DNA from: Oscillospiraceae bacterium | Lineage (GTDB): Bacteria; Bacillota; Clostridia; Oscillospirales; CAG-272 | Direction of reading: 5' to 3' | DNA length: 64,000 bases | NCBI GenBank assembly: GCA_015063725.1 | Contig: SVTP01000005.1 | Location: 1 to 64,000 of the forward strand | In this document: piece after piece, positions 25,535 to 34,751 of the stretch | How the letters are laid out: each line of letters starts with the position of its first letter | How positions within the stretch are numbered: position 1 is the stretch's first letter | Notes under the pieces: generated by a model | Seen by the model: the letters and a program-made list of their open reading frames with translations, nothing else | Told to the model about the DNA's origin: nothing | Databases searched by the model: none | Position numbers and translations under genes: made by a program

Positions 25535-25660
25535 AAGTTTTCGTCCACCTTTTCCAAAAGGTGGCGGGGTGGAGGGGCGGCGCCCCCCATTTTGGCGCTT
25601 TTCTTTTTTGATAACTTTTTTCTTTTGCGCCTACTTCGTCAAAAGAAAAAAGTGGCTAAT
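25535..25660 (+). repeat. Dispersed three-hairpin repeat, family A, copy 1
   Basis: A ~125-base non-coding element with three hairpins in order: CCACCTTTT/AAAAGGTGG (25545-25564), GGGGCG/CGCCCC (25574-25586), and TTTTTTCTTTTG/CAAAAGAAAAAA (25616-25651). A close copy in reverse lies at 43701-43823 and a diverged one at 43509-43656. Confidence 0.8.
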
Positions 25661-25689
25661 ACATTTCCGTGAATAAACCTTCCATCCAC

Positions 25690-26397
25690 TTATCTGGAAC
25701 ATTCAAGGATTTGTTCCAATTTTTCCAATTTATCCATTTTCATCGGCGGTGTTCCCTCAAGCGGAAACGGAGTGTTCAGGGACTTGTATTTTTCAAGACA
25801 TAAATTTTTAAACGGTAACAGCTCTACTTTTTTGATACAACTATATCCTTTTATCAGGTCCGCAAGGCGCAAAATGTCCTCCTCGCTATCGTTGATGCCG
25901 GGAACCACCACGTGACGGATCCATACGTCCTTTTGCAGTTCCTCAAGGCGATCCAAAAACGCCAAAGTTTGCGCCAAACTGCCACCTGTGTAGCGTTTAT
26001 AGTCCTCCTCTGTGGTCATTTTGATGTCCAAGAGAAAGAGATCGGCAGCCTCCATCAGCCGCTCGGCGGCAGGTGTCAGGGGGGCTCCGCAGGTGTCAAC
26101 GGCAACATGCAAGCCCTCTTTTTGCAAGAGTTTTGTCACCTCGGTAACGAACTCCGCTTGGAGTAGCGGCTCGCCGCCCGAAAAGGTCACGCCTCCTTTT
26201 TTGATAAAGGAATAAAAGCGCACCAGTCGCACGGCAAGAGAGGCAGCATCGGTGAGTTGGCTCTCCTCGCGCGCCCATGTGTCGGGGTTGTGACAGTAGA
26301 CGCAACGCAAGGGACACCCCGACAGAAAGACAACCGAGCGCACGCCCGGCCCGTCGACCGTACCGAGGGATTGCAAGCTATGTACGTAGCCCTTCAT
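25690..26397 (-). CDS. pflA: Pyruvate formate-lyase activating enzyme
   Basis: A 235-residue radical SAM glycyl-radical activase. It uses a [4Fe-4S] cluster and S-adenosylmethionine to make the glycyl radical on PflB under anaerobic conditions. The cluster cysteines are C28, C32 and C35 in SGCPLRCVYCHNPD; the SAM GGEP motif (SGGEPLL) follows. It starts one base after the pflB stop, so the two genes are translated together. A longer frame running into pflB is rejected because it has no ribosome binding site and the protein family begins at MKGYVHS. Confidence 0.96.
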   Translation of the reverse strand: MKGYVHSLQSLGTVDGPGVRSVVFLSGCPLRCVYCHNPDTWAREESQLTDAASLAVRLVRFYSFIKKGGVTFSGGEPLLQAEFVTEVTKLLQKEGLHVAVDTCGAPLTPAAERLMEAADLFLLDIKMTTEEDYKRYTGGSLAQTLAFLDRLEELQKDVWIRHVVVPGINDSEEDILRLADLIKGYSCIKKVELLPFKNLCLEKYKSLNTPFPLEGTPPMKMDKLEKLEQILECSR

Positions 26398-26398
26398 G

Positions 26399-28636
26399 TT
26401 ACAGTGCTTCGTGGAAGGTGCGGCTGATGACCTCTTTTTGCTGCTCGAGTGAGAGCTTGTGGAAGTTGACCGCGTAGCCCGACACACGAATGGTGAGATT
26501 GGGATACAGCTCGGGATTTTCCATCGCGTCGATCAGCTTTTGACGGTTGAGCACGTTGACGTTGATGTGGTGCGCGTTGCGATCAAAGTAGCCGCCAAGA
26601 ATATCCACAAGATTATCAATGCGCTCCTCATGCGTTTTGCCAAGTGCCTCGGGCACGATGGAGAAGGTGTTGGAAATACCGTCACGGCAAGCATCGTAGG
26701 AAAGCTTTGCAACCGAGCAAAGGGATGCCAGAGCACCGCAGGTCTCGCGGTTGTGCATCGGGTTTGCACCGGGGGCAAAGGGCTCGCCTGCGCGGCGACC
26801 GTCGGGAGTAGCTCCCGTCTTTTTGCCGTAAACGACGTTGCTTGTAATGGTGAGAACAGACAGGGTGTGAATAGCACCGCGATAGGTGGGCGTTTCGCGC
26901 AGATCCGCGATAAACGTTTCCAAAAGCTCCTCGGCAATGGAGTCCACACGCCCGTCATCGTTGCCGAATTTGGGGAAGTCGCCCTCAACGGCAAAATCGC
27001 TGATAAGACCGCGCTCGTCGTGAATAGGCTTAACGGTTGCAAATTTGATGGCGGAAAGGCTATCGGCAATAACCGAAAGACCTGCCGCACCGAATGCCAT
27101 CACGCGCTCCACATCGGTATCGTGCAGAGCGAGCTGCGTTTTTTCGTAGGCGTATTTATCGTGCATATAGTGAATGACGTTCATGGTGTTGACGTATTCA
27201 CCTGCCAGCCACTTCATGTAGAAGTCCAGGCGCTGGCGAACCTTATCATAGTCCAGAACCTCGTCCTCAAGAACGGGCATTTCGGGACCGATCTGCATAT
27301 TGTATTTTTCGTCACGTCCGCCGTTAAGAGCGAGCAGCAGGATCTTGGGCAGGTTGCAACGCGCGCCAAAGAACTGCATCTGCTTGCCAACCTTCATCGC
27401 GCTCACGCAGCAGGCAATGGCATAATCGTCGCCAAAGCGGGGGCGCATCAGATCGTCACTCTCGTATTGAATGGAGTCTGTGTCGATGGAAACGCGCGCG
27501 CAGTAGCGCTTAAAGGGCTCGGGCAGCTTGTTGGACCACAAAACGGTCAGGTTGGGCTCGGGAGCCGAGCCGAGGTTGTAGAGCGTGTGCAAGAAGCGAT
27601 AGGCGTTCTTGGTAACAAGAGGTCTGCCGTCCTCGCCAACGCCGCCAACTGCCTCGGTGATCCACATCGGATCGCCGCCAAACAGCTCGTTGTATTCGGG
27701 TGTACGCAAATGGCGGATCATACGCAGCTTCATAACAAATTGGTCGATCAGCTCCTGCGCGCCCTCTTCGGTCAGGGTGCCGTTTTGAATGTCTCTTTCA
27801 ATATAAATATCGAGGAACGTGCCCACGCGGCCGAGCGACATTGCCGCTCCGTTTTGCTCCTTGTTTGCGGCAAGGTAGCCAAAATAAACCCATTGGACTG
27901 CCTCTTGTGCGTTCTCGGCAGAGCGCGAGATGTCACAGCCGTAAAGTGCCGCCATCTCCTTGAGCTTGCCCAAGAACTCGATCTGCTTATAGAGCTCCTC
28001 AGAGAGGCGCATGACCTCTTCGGTCATTCCTTTTTTGCCAAGCTCCTGCTTGTCTTTTTTCTTTTCTTCGATGAGGAAATCAATACCGTAAAGCGCAATG
28101 CGGCGGTAGTCGCCGATGATGCGACCGCGGCCGTAAGCATCGGGGAGACCTGTCAGAATGCCTGCGTGGCGCATAGCGCGCATGGTATCGGTGTAAACGC
28201 GGAACACGCCATCGTTGTGCGTGGTGCGGAACCGGAAGGCTTTTTCGATCTCGTCGGAAAGCTCTGTTCCATACGCCTTGCAGGCGCTTCTTGCCATGCG
28301 GATGCCGCCAAAGGGGTTGACACCGCGCACAAGGGGCTCGGCGGTCTGCAAGCCTACGATCAGCTCATCCTCTTTGTCGAGGTACGCTGCGGGGTAAGCG
28401 GTGAGGGATGTAACAGTTTCGGTGTCAATGCCAATGACACCGCCCTTTTCTCTTTCTTCCTTCAATTTTGCATCCAGCTTTGCCATCAGGCGGCGCGTGC
28501 GTGCGGTGGGGGCTGCCAAAAAGCTTTCGTCCCCCTCATAGGGTGTATAATTCTTTTGAATAAAATCTCTTACGTCGATGCGCTCGCACCAATCACCAAG
28601 GGTGAAGCCCACCCATGCTTTTGCAAAGTTTCCCAT
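26399..28636 (-). CDS. pflB: Formate C-acetyltransferase (pyruvate formate-lyase)
   Basis: A 745-residue glycyl-radical enzyme converting pyruvate and CoA to acetyl-CoA and formate during anaerobic fermentation. The active-site cysteine pair C409-C410 lies in IACCVSAM, and the radical glycine is G720 in RVSGYAVNF near the C-terminus. Length matches the ~750-residue family. A consensus promoter sits ~165 bases upstream, leaving a long leader with a hairpin. The formate it makes could feed Fhs (53867-55540) and purine synthesis, both in this window. Confidence 0.97.
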   Translation of the reverse strand: MGNFAKAWVGFTLGDWCERIDVRDFIQKNYTPYEGDESFLAAPTARTRRLMAKLDAKLKEEREKGGVIGIDTETVTSLTAYPAAYLDKEDELIVGLQTAEPLVRGVNPFGGIRMARSACKAYGTELSDEIEKAFRFRTTHNDGVFRVYTDTMRAMRHAGILTGLPDAYGRGRIIGDYRRIALYGIDFLIEEKKKDKQELGKKGMTEEVMRLSEELYKQIEFLGKLKEMAALYGCDISRSAENAQEAVQWVYFGYLAANKEQNGAAMSLGRVGTFLDIYIERDIQNGTLTEEGAQELIDQFVMKLRMIRHLRTPEYNELFGGDPMWITEAVGGVGEDGRPLVTKNAYRFLHTLYNLGSAPEPNLTVLWSNKLPEPFKRYCARVSIDTDSIQYESDDLMRPRFGDDYAIACCVSAMKVGKQMQFFGARCNLPKILLLALNGGRDEKYNMQIGPEMPVLEDEVLDYDKVRQRLDFYMKWLAGEYVNTMNVIHYMHDKYAYEKTQLALHDTDVERVMAFGAAGLSVIADSLSAIKFATVKPIHDERGLISDFAVEGDFPKFGNDDGRVDSIAEELLETFIADLRETPTYRGAIHTLSVLTITSNVVYGKKTGATPDGRRAGEPFAPGANPMHNRETCGALASLCSVAKLSYDACRDGISNTFSIVPEALGKTHEERIDNLVDILGGYFDRNAHHINVNVLNRQKLIDAMENPELYPNLTIRVSGYAVNFHKLSLEQQKEVISRTFHEAL

Positions 28637-28685
28637 CGTTTATCCCTCTCTTTCTCGCTCAAATTGATATCCACGGACAACAAAA

Positions 28686-28714
28686 GGACAGTTTTGTTGC
28701 GTGCAAAACTGCCC
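28686..28714 (-). promoter_or_regulatory. Leader hairpin of pflB
   Basis: GGACAGTTTTG (28686-28696) and CAAAACTGCCC (28704-28714) form an 11-bp stem with one mismatch in the ~160-base pflB leader. A regulatory role is inferred from position only; no T-tract follows. Confidence 0.4.
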
Positions 28715-28801
28715 AGACGGTCGGCGTTCAAATTCCCGGCTCCACGTGGTAAAAATCCACAATTTCCGTCAGTCACACGGGAACGTTATTCTCTGCCTTA
28801 T

Positions 28802-28830
28802 ATTATAGCATTACTTGCCCCTTTTGTCAA
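28802..28830 (-). promoter_or_regulatory. pflBA promoter
   Basis: TTGACA (28830-28825) and TATAAT (28807-28802), 17-base spacer, both boxes perfect. This predicts strong expression. No Rex-type palindrome was noticed around it. Confidence 0.9.
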
Positions 28831-28947
28831 CCAAAAACGACAAAAAATATTTGTTATTTTTTATACAATCTCACAAGATATTGTGTTTGAGAGAAAAATG
28901 GGCAACAAGATGTATTATTTGGGGCGTTTTGGGAGACACAAAAATAC

Positions 28948-28972
28948 GGCGGGAGACAAGCCCCCGCCCTAC
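28948..28972. repeat. Short palindromic repeat, family C, copy 1
   Basis: GGCGGGAGACAAGCCCCCGCC followed by CTAC, a small hairpin-forming unit. The same unit with one base fewer occurs at 34718-34741. Confidence 0.55.
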
Positions 28973-29000
28973 TACCTTTTTTCAACCGAACAGATGGATT

Positions 29001-29699
29001 TTATGTATCATTTTCCGCTGTCAGAAAATTCTTTTCGATAAACCCTTTGGCGCGGTAGCCGAGCAGGAAGGTCGTCTCGCCTGCCCTGAGCTCTGCCATC
29101 AGGAATTTTTCGCCCTCGATTTTATTAATCGTGACCTCGTCGCGCAAAAAGGCGTGGCACCCCAAATCCTTTTCCTCGCGGAAAAAGCCGTTTTTTAGAT
29201 TGGTGGTGATGCGCAATTCGTCACCGACAACAAAAATGCAAACGTCGTGGTTTTTGAATTTTTTATCGCTTGCATCGTAGCATTTTGTTACAATGCAGGG
29301 CTCTTGCAAGCCGTAATATTCGCGCAGGTGTTCGCAGGCTTTGAGGAGAATTCTTTCTCGAGAGTTTATTTTTTTGCCCACCCAATTCCAAATTGGAGCA
29401 GCAGTGAGCACTCCAATTACAATACTAATAACCATTGCCACAAAGCTTAAAATGATAATTCCTAATACATGTACAATTGTCAAAAACGCACTGCCTTCCG
29501 GCTTCGGAATACACGTCAAGGCATAAATGATAAAACCACCGCAAACACCGCTGACGATAAGAGATAAACCGCATCCGATACCGTTTGCTCTTTCACATTT
29601 GCGTATAATCCTTTTTTCGTTTTTGATAAATGCTTTATATTCTTCTCGCAAAGCGATGCTTTCGGTTGATTTGGGTCCCTTGTATTTGAAATAGCGCAT
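29001..29699 (-). CDS. Hypothetical two-TM membrane protein
   Basis: A 232-residue protein with two hydrophobic segments in the first half (~45-65 and ~80-105), flanked by a charged cytoplasmic N-terminus and a C-terminal ~115-residue soluble domain rich in beta-like stretches (DVCIFVVGDELRITTNL). GAAAGGAGG precedes ATG. I do not recognise the family. It lies 34 bases upstream (in transcription order downstream of the GNAT gene) and may share its transcript. Confidence 0.75.
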   Translation of the reverse strand: MRYFKYKGPKSTESIALREEYKAFIKNEKRIIRKCERANGIGCGLSLIVSGVCGGFIIYALTCIPKPEGSAFLTIVHVLGIIILSFVAMVISIVIGVLTAAPIWNWVGKKINSRERILLKACEHLREYYGLQEPCIVTKCYDASDKKFKNHDVCIFVVGDELRITTNLKNGFFREEKDLGCHAFLRDEVTINKIEGEKFLMAELRAGETTFLLGYRAKGFIEKNFLTAENDT

Positions 29700-29733
29700 A
29701 CCTTGCCTCCTTTCTGTAGTTTCGTTGTTGCCG

Positions 29734-30204
29734 TCAGAGGGTATCCTCCATCACAACCTTGAGTGGCTTCATGCCGCACTTTTCGTAGAAGCGCATCGCG
29801 CCCTCGTTAAGGCACCAAACGTTGAGAGTAACGGCAGAGCAGCCCTCGCTTTTTGCTTGTTCTTTGACGTGGTCATAAAGCGCTGTGCCGATGTGCTGAC
29901 CGCGCTCGGTGGCATCGACGCAAAGATCGTCGATGTAAACGGTTTTGCGGTCCATCAGCGAGGGGTTATTCTTTGTCTCCTCGTAGATGCAAAAAGCATA
30001 GCCCAGCACCTTTTCCTCGTCGTTCACCGCCACAAAGATGGGGGTGGTGTCGCACGCGAGGATGGCGCAAAGCTCCTCGTCGTTGTATTTTTTGTTGCCC
30101 AAACGAAAGATGTCGGGGCGTCCCTCGGCGTGAATGCGGTGCACCTGATAAAGCAACTTGTTGATGCCCGCAACGTCGCGCTCGTCGGCTCTTCTGATAT
30201 TCAT
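29734..30204 (-). CDS. GNAT-family N-acetyltransferase
   Basis: A 156-residue acetyltransferase of the GCN5-related family. The acetyl-CoA-binding motif A is VDATERGQHIGTALYDHV, followed by VWCLNEGAMRFYEKCGMKP, the usual C-terminal GNAT signature. It begins at MNIRRADERDVAGI, the normal start of the fold; a frame extending 20 codons upstream runs into the repeat element and is rejected. The acceptor substrate (amine, small molecule or protein N-terminus) cannot be told from the sequence. Confidence 0.9.
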   Translation of the reverse strand: MNIRRADERDVAGINKLLYQVHRIHAEGRPDIFRLGNKKYNDEELCAILACDTTPIFVAVNDEEKVLGYAFCIYEETKNNPSLMDRKTVYIDDLCVDATERGQHIGTALYDHVKEQAKSEGCSAVTLNVWCLNEGAMRFYEKCGMKPLKVVMEDTL

Positions 30205-30236
30205 ATTCTTTACCTCTAAAAGCAATGCTTTATTTA

Positions 30237-30374
30237 GCCTCCCCTGTGCAAGGGGAGGTGGCATTTTCGTAAGAAAATGACGGAAGGGTTGTCTCTATTT
30301 TTTATAAACAGCAGGTTAGAATCAACCCTTCAGTCAGTCTGTCGACTGACAGCTCCCCTTGCACAGGGGAGCCC
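30237..30374. repeat. Inverted-pair element, copy 1
   Basis: A ~50-base unit (30237-30292) that begins CCTCCCCTGTGCAAGGGGAG and ends near GGAAGGGTTGT is repeated in inverse orientation at 30323-30374, separated by ~30 unrelated bases. Each unit is itself two hairpins. There is no coding capacity; it resembles a MITE or paired REP element. A second pair, in the opposite configuration, lies at 61785-61939. Confidence 0.8.
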
Positions 30375-30415
30375 TTTTGAGTTGTTACCCTTGCCAACAG
30401 TGATTTCAATTCGTT

Positions 30416-31204
30416 TCACCCAAACACCTCTGCTGCGGCGATGATGCGGAGCTTTTCCTCGTCTACGCGGTCGCGCCCGTAGGCGTCAAAAAAGCGGTCG
30501 CGGTAGGCATCGGTGTGCAGGTTGAAGAATAGCGTCCACGCGCCCCAAAAGAGGTCAAGGTGACGGTCTCCTACGCCGCCGCTATCCACGTCAATAAATT
30601 TGCTGAATTGCCAGCCGTCATAAATGACGTTTGGCAGACAGTAGTCGCCGTGCAGGAGCGTGTTTGTTTCAAGCAGGTGGCCGTTTTTCTCAAGTACAGA
30701 CCATGCCTCCTCGGCGGATGCGTAGCCCCAGTTGTCGGGAAAAAGCGTGCTATCGTAGTTGCCCGTGCGATAGTTTTTCTCGGCACGTGCAAGGTATTCG
30801 ACTGTGTGATTCGGTACAGGACAGCCCGTCACGTCGCACTCGTGGAGCAAGCGCAACCGCTCGGCAAAGGTGTCGCAAAGGCGCTCGGGCTGACTTGTGT
30901 AAAACTCGTGTGTCAGATCCTCGCCCTTGACGGCGGCGGTCAGGAACCAATCCTTGCCGCCCTCACAGAAGTAGTCCAGCACCTCTGTGCCCATTCCACG
31001 CGCGTGGAAAAAGCGCGTCATAGCAACCTCGCGAGAGAGCGTTCCCACCGCGGCGGATTTGAGATAAAGTCCACCCTCGCGCTCCACAAAAAGCACGCGC
31101 GCCTCGGGCGAGCAGCTGCTATCCCAAACGGGCGTGCCCAAAAGGAGCGGCAGAAGCCGCTCGGGAATATCGGTGGGGAGTGTGGTCAGTTTCGTTTTTT
31201 TCAT
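30416..31204 (-). CDS. APH(3')-like aminoglycoside phosphotransferase
   Basis: A 262-residue protein kinase-like phosphotransferase matching the APH(3') family in length and motifs. The ATP lysine is probably K49 (LYLKS). The Brenner motif HGDYCLPNVIYD places the catalytic base at D187, and IDVDSGGVGDRHLDLF gives the metal ligand D205. The family moves phosphate from ATP to a hydroxyl of kanamycin-like aminoglycosides; distant members act on other metabolites. It lies nine bases after the gene at 31214-32734, suggesting coupling. Whether it gives resistance is not known. Confidence 0.8.
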   Translation of the reverse strand: MKKTKLTTLPTDIPERLLPLLLGTPVWDSSCSPEARVLFVEREGGLYLKSAAVGTLSREVAMTRFFHARGMGTEVLDYFCEGGKDWFLTAAVKGEDLTHEFYTSQPERLCDTFAERLRLLHECDVTGCPVPNHTVEYLARAEKNYRTGNYDSTLFPDNWGYASAEEAWSVLEKNGHLLETNTLLHGDYCLPNVIYDGWQFSKFIDVDSGGVGDRHLDLFWGAWTLFFNLHTDAYRDRFFDAYGRDRVDEEKLRIIAAAEVFG

Positions 31205-31213
31205 ACCTGTTGA

Positions 31214-32734
31214 TTATTGGAGGGTTGTAGCGCGGCGCGGGATGAGCTCGCACGTGCCGCCGGTGGGTGTGATAGAGATGTGGTCGGGCTCTTGCTTGAC
31301 GTCTGCCCCAATGATCTCCAACGTGTAGGGCGTACCCTTGTAATTGTATTCGATGGCGTTTTCTGCTACCGTCAGGCACTTGGCGCGGCTTGCCCAAAAG
31401 CGAAGAATGGGGGCGCTGATGCGGATGCGGTCGGGATAGAACTCCACCTCGCCGCCACTCCATTTGGCTGCCAACACGTCCTCGCCGCGGCGCTCGACTG
31501 TGAAAGCAGTAGCGTCGCCGTCAATTTGAATACCGCTCTTGTAGTTCTCCCCGTCGTTCCAAAAAAGAGCATCGACCAAAGGGAGATTTTCATACACCGC
31601 GTCAAACGTGGTGCATTTTTCACTTAAGTAATGCTCGGGCACGCGGTCATCAAACAGATGCCACGAGCGAATAAAGATACTCCGCTCAAAACGGAAAAGG
31701 TTAGCAGAGTAGCCTTGGCAATCATACCAGACCGACTGCGCGTCGCTGCCTCTATCCCAGTTGTCAAGCGCGACCACAGACGTGGCAGGCGTGCTTTGGT
31801 ATGTCTTTTTGAACCACGCACCGGCATCGCACATTTTCATCACTTGCACGTCCTTTTGCTCGGTCAGCTTTTCGATCTGCATGCGCAGCTGCGGCAAAAA
31901 CTCGGTGTAGCCAAAGCTGTTCTCCTGCCCGATCTGCGTCCAGGAAAAGCCGAGGTCCTCGTTTTGATAGAAGGTTTGATAGAACCAGTCAATGTTCTCG
32001 GGGGCGGCGCCGACAGAGCCGACGGGCTCCATGGTGAAGCAACCGCAATGCAGGCGCGCATCCCACGCGTGGGTGAGATACTTTTTGTTGTCGTAATTGT
32101 GAATGGGACAAGGCCCCAGCAAACGAAAAACGGGAACGTCTATTTGTTCTCCCTCGCTTTGCGCGGGGGTAAAGACATTCTGCTTTGAGGGATAGTAGGC
32201 TTGATTGAAATATCCGCCGTGGAGCGTGTAGGCATCGGTGTTGGTCTGGTCGCGGCAGATGGCAATGGCATCAACGTCGTAATGCTCCGCAAGATAGCGG
32301 ACGGTGTGCGTGTCGATGAGCCAGCTTGCCACGGTACGCGGATAGTAACCGTAGACCTCGCGGAATTTGCGCATTGCCTCGTCGATGAGCAGCTCGCGCT
32401 CGTGGGGAGTGTACGCCATTGAAAAGCCGGGCACGATGTGCCAATCCCAACGCCAGCCACGCTCGCTCTTGTAAGGGAGACCGCAGGCAGAGGTCAGGGG
32501 CTCGACGATCTCGTACCAGATGCCAAGCTCGGTGCGCTCGGTTCCCTTCTTGCGGAAGAGCTCCGCATAGCGCGGATCGCAAAGAACGTCATATTGGAGC
32601 AAAAACGTGTTGTCAAGACCAAACTCGTTGACCATCTCCAGCTCGGCACGCGTGGCGTTAAAGAGGATGTTTTCGCTATCCTCCATGCGCTGATCCACCT
32701 GCCGCGCAAAATTCATAATGCTTGCAATTTTCAT
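31214..32734 (-). CDS. Putative deacetylase/GH57-fold protein
   Basis: A 506-residue cytoplasmic protein (no signal peptide) with AAGGAG before ATG. The N-terminal ~270 residues read like a (beta/alpha)7 barrel of the polysaccharide deacetylase/GH38/GH57 type, with VASWLIDTHTVRYLAEHYDV and AIAICRDQTNTDAYTLHGG. The C-terminal ~130 residues look beta-rich. I cannot name a family with certainty or point to a proven active site. It is the upstream partner of the APH-like gene, nine bases away. Confidence 0.5.
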   Translation of the reverse strand: MKIASIMNFARQVDQRMEDSENILFNATRAELEMVNEFGLDNTFLLQYDVLCDPRYAELFRKKGTERTELGIWYEIVEPLTSACGLPYKSERGWRWDWHIVPGFSMAYTPHERELLIDEAMRKFREVYGYYPRTVASWLIDTHTVRYLAEHYDVDAIAICRDQTNTDAYTLHGGYFNQAYYPSKQNVFTPAQSEGEQIDVPVFRLLGPCPIHNYDNKKYLTHAWDARLHCGCFTMEPVGSVGAAPENIDWFYQTFYQNEDLGFSWTQIGQENSFGYTEFLPQLRMQIEKLTEQKDVQVMKMCDAGAWFKKTYQSTPATSVVALDNWDRGSDAQSVWYDCQGYSANLFRFERSIFIRSWHLFDDRVPEHYLSEKCTTFDAVYENLPLVDALFWNDGENYKSGIQIDGDATAFTVERRGEDVLAAKWSGGEVEFYPDRIRISAPILRFWASRAKCLTVAENAIEYNYKGTPYTLEIIGADVKQEPDHISITPTGGTCELIPRRATTLQ

Positions 32735-32763
32735 AATGACGTCTCCTTTTCTTTGATAAGGAC

Positions 32764-32817
32764 GCGGGGGAACAAATTTTCTTCGAAAATGAGTTCCCCC
32801 GCACCCCTTCCAAGAAA
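32764..32817 (+). repeat. Dispersed palindromic repeat, family B, copy 1
   Basis: GCGGGGGAAC (32764-32773) and GTTCCCCCGC (32793-32802) flank a smaller inner hairpin and are followed by ACCCCTTCCAAGAA. The same outer stem and tail occur in reverse at 53797-53846. Confidence 0.7.
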
Positions 32818-32893
32818 TCTCAAAACAGAATATATTTTTAATTTGTTGATTTTGTGGCTGATTGTTTATTTTGTGGTATGCGTTGGTTTTTGA

Positions 32894-32913
32894 CGGGCGA
32901 CCAAGGTCGCCCC
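32894..32913. repeat. Short hairpin unit, family D
   Basis: GGGCGACC AA GGTCGCCC is a perfect 8-bp stem without a T-tract. It resembles the GGGCGACTGATAGTCGCCC hairpins at the left end of the window and probably belongs to the dispersed palindromes common here. Confidence 0.45.
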
Positions 32914-32945
32914 CACGAAGAAGGATTGCTTACAATCCTATGTAT

Positions 32946-33221
32946 TTACTTGCCCTTTTTAAACTTGCCCTTGCTATCGAACACGTCGAACCACAGAGTG
33001 AACTGGGTGCCGCAGGTCTTGCACCTGATGCGATACCAAAGACCGTCCTGGGGCCACTGCTTTGCAAGCTCATCGGGGATGTTTCCGCCGTCGTACTCAT
33101 ATTCGCCGCCATCGATCAGATTTTTGGCATACTCGTGCAGAGAAACAAACTCATCAAGATTTTCAACTCGTTTTACGGTTTGGACAGCCTTGCAACCGTC
33201 ACACATCTTCTTTTTTGACAT
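32946..33221 (-). CDS. Zinc-ribbon-like small protein
   Basis: A 91-residue protein with two CxxC knuckles, CDGC near residue 7 and CKTC near residue 68, which could form one zinc ribbon with the long insert between them. The C-terminus is lysine-rich (FDSKGKFKKGK). AGAGGT precedes ATG. I know no assigned function; it resembles small nucleic-acid or protein-binding ribbons. Confidence 0.65.
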   Translation of the reverse strand: MSKKKMCDGCKAVQTVKRVENLDEFVSLHEYAKNLIDGGEYEYDGGNIPDELAKQWPQDGLWYRIRCKTCGTQFTLWFDVFDSKGKFKKGK

Positions 33222-33295
33222 AATGGTACCTCTTTCATCATTATTTTATGTGGTAATTTTGATTGGGTCGCGGAAATACAAAATATATCAATTGG

Positions 33296-34645
33296 TCATT
33301 CACATAAACCTACAAATTTTTCGATTTCATCGAAAGAAACAAACTCATACCTTCCCTCTCCTAATGAAATTAAATTTGCTTGCATTGCTGTCTCTTTCAA
33401 ATTTTCGGCAACGGCTATAAGTTTCGGAATTGCACTAAAGGATGGTTTTATTGTTTTTCCATTCTTGCTATACATTTCTTTTGCTTGTGCCTGCTTTAAC
33501 CGTTGGTAAAGAGTATACTCTCTTTTTTCTTCATCAGAAAGCTTTGTAAAATTCGATTCCTCGCTAAACAATCTCTTTTTTTCATCGGTTAAATTAATCG
33601 TAACATAATTGCTGCCGTATTCCGCTATAAATGCCTGTGTCTTTCTTTCTTGCAATTCTTTATTTGTATAGATGTCAATAAAATGCTCAATTTTATCAAA
33701 AAACGCCTCGCAGCTCCAACTGTTTTCTTTAATCCTAATCAACTCATTTTCTAAACTACGTAAAAACTCTTCTTTTCCAACGATAGTTGATATCTTCTCA
33801 CTGTACTTATCCAAGAGGTAAGTAGAGTTATAGCAATCTCTTTTACAATTGAATTCGTAAATTCCTATTTCGAAATTGATTTTTTCAACGAACTCAGCCA
33901 ACCAATCATCAATAGTACATTCGCATAAAGCAGGCGAGAACAAGTTTCTTTGCTCTTCTAACATTGCATCTAAATCAATTTTATCAACGTACGCTTTAAG
34001 CAACGGAAACTTCTCTAATATAAACTTTAGATTAACTTCTTTCGTCAAAGTTAAAGAAAGGATTTCATTGTTGCTATAATTTACAAAATATCGCTTACTG
34101 TCTTCTATCATCTCTTGAAGTTCTTCAAAAGTTTCTGTGCCATCTACAATTTCTTCACAAAAGCACTTTAATTCCTCTCGAAATGAACTTTTATCGTTTA
34201 TTTTTTCATACAAATCGTTATGCTTGTTTAACATTTCGACAACGATTTCTTCCACAGATAAGAATGGTTGTCGCTTATTAGAGACAGTTATACTCAAGTC
34301 TTTTTCAAACTCTTCCCCATCCAATCTTATCGTAAATATTTCGGATTCACAAGTTTTTACATAGTATACACCATACTCAAAACATGAACCTCTTCTTTCA
34401 ATGAAAAACGTTTTTTCGCCTTGATAAATATAGAAGCGCCAAAATTCTTTACGATTATGACTGCCGAAAAAAGCGAGATTCTTGTGACGAATAGCAGAAT
34501 AAGAATTATTCTTTGAACCCCAAACTCTCTCAAAGGTATAACCATCATGTTCCTCGAAATAAAAGAAAAGCGGTTTTTGAAAATTCTCTGTTATATAAAA
34601 CCCTTGTGATTTTTCTCTGTACCCAAAGCACACTTTATTTTCCAT
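33296..34645 (-). CDS. Hypothetical protein, A+T-rich gene
   Basis: A 449-residue soluble protein rich in Glu, Lys, Phe, Asn and Tyr, with no signal peptide or membrane segment. GGAGG seven bases before ATG supports the start. The DNA is clearly richer in A+T than the surrounding genes and favours A/T-ending codons, which suggests a different origin. The N-terminal ~120 residues are beta-rich and the remainder largely helical; no known catalytic motif was seen. Palindromic repeat units lie on both sides (32764-32913 and 34718-34741). Confidence 0.7.
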   Translation of the reverse strand: MENKVCFGYREKSQGFYITENFQKPLFFYFEEHDGYTFERVWGSKNNSYSAIRHKNLAFFGSHNRKEFWRFYIYQGEKTFFIERRGSCFEYGVYYVKTCESEIFTIRLDGEEFEKDLSITVSNKRQPFLSVEEIVVEMLNKHNDLYEKINDKSSFREELKCFCEEIVDGTETFEELQEMIEDSKRYFVNYSNNEILSLTLTKEVNLKFILEKFPLLKAYVDKIDLDAMLEEQRNLFSPALCECTIDDWLAEFVEKINFEIGIYEFNCKRDCYNSTYLLDKYSEKISTIVGKEEFLRSLENELIRIKENSWSCEAFFDKIEHFIDIYTNKELQERKTQAFIAEYGSNYVTINLTDEKKRLFSEESNFTKLSDEEKREYTLYQRLKQAQAKEMYSKNGKTIKPSFSAIPKLIAVAENLKETAMQANLISLGEGRYEFVSFDEIEKFVGLCE

Positions 34646-34717
34646 TTACTGTCCTCCAACGATTCTAGACACGCCAAATCGCGCACACTGTTTGGTTAGT
34701 AATAGACTTTTTTCGGA

Positions 34718-34741
34718 GGCGGGAGCAAGCCCCCGCCCTAC
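34718..34741. repeat. Short palindromic repeat, family C, copy 2
   Basis: GGCGGGAGCAAGCCCCCGCC followed by CTAC, matching the unit at 28948-28972. It sits just past the end of rlmD and may also help end that transcript. Confidence 0.55.
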
Positions 34742-34751
34742 GAGTTCACGG

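Noticed and set aside
26459..29041. Long rightward open frame opposite pflB
   Set aside because: It mirrors the PflB reading frame, and PflB motifs on the other strand are unambiguous.
30237..30374. Insertion sequence
   Set aside because: The inverted pair has no transposase and is under 150 bases; it fits a non-autonomous or REP-like element.
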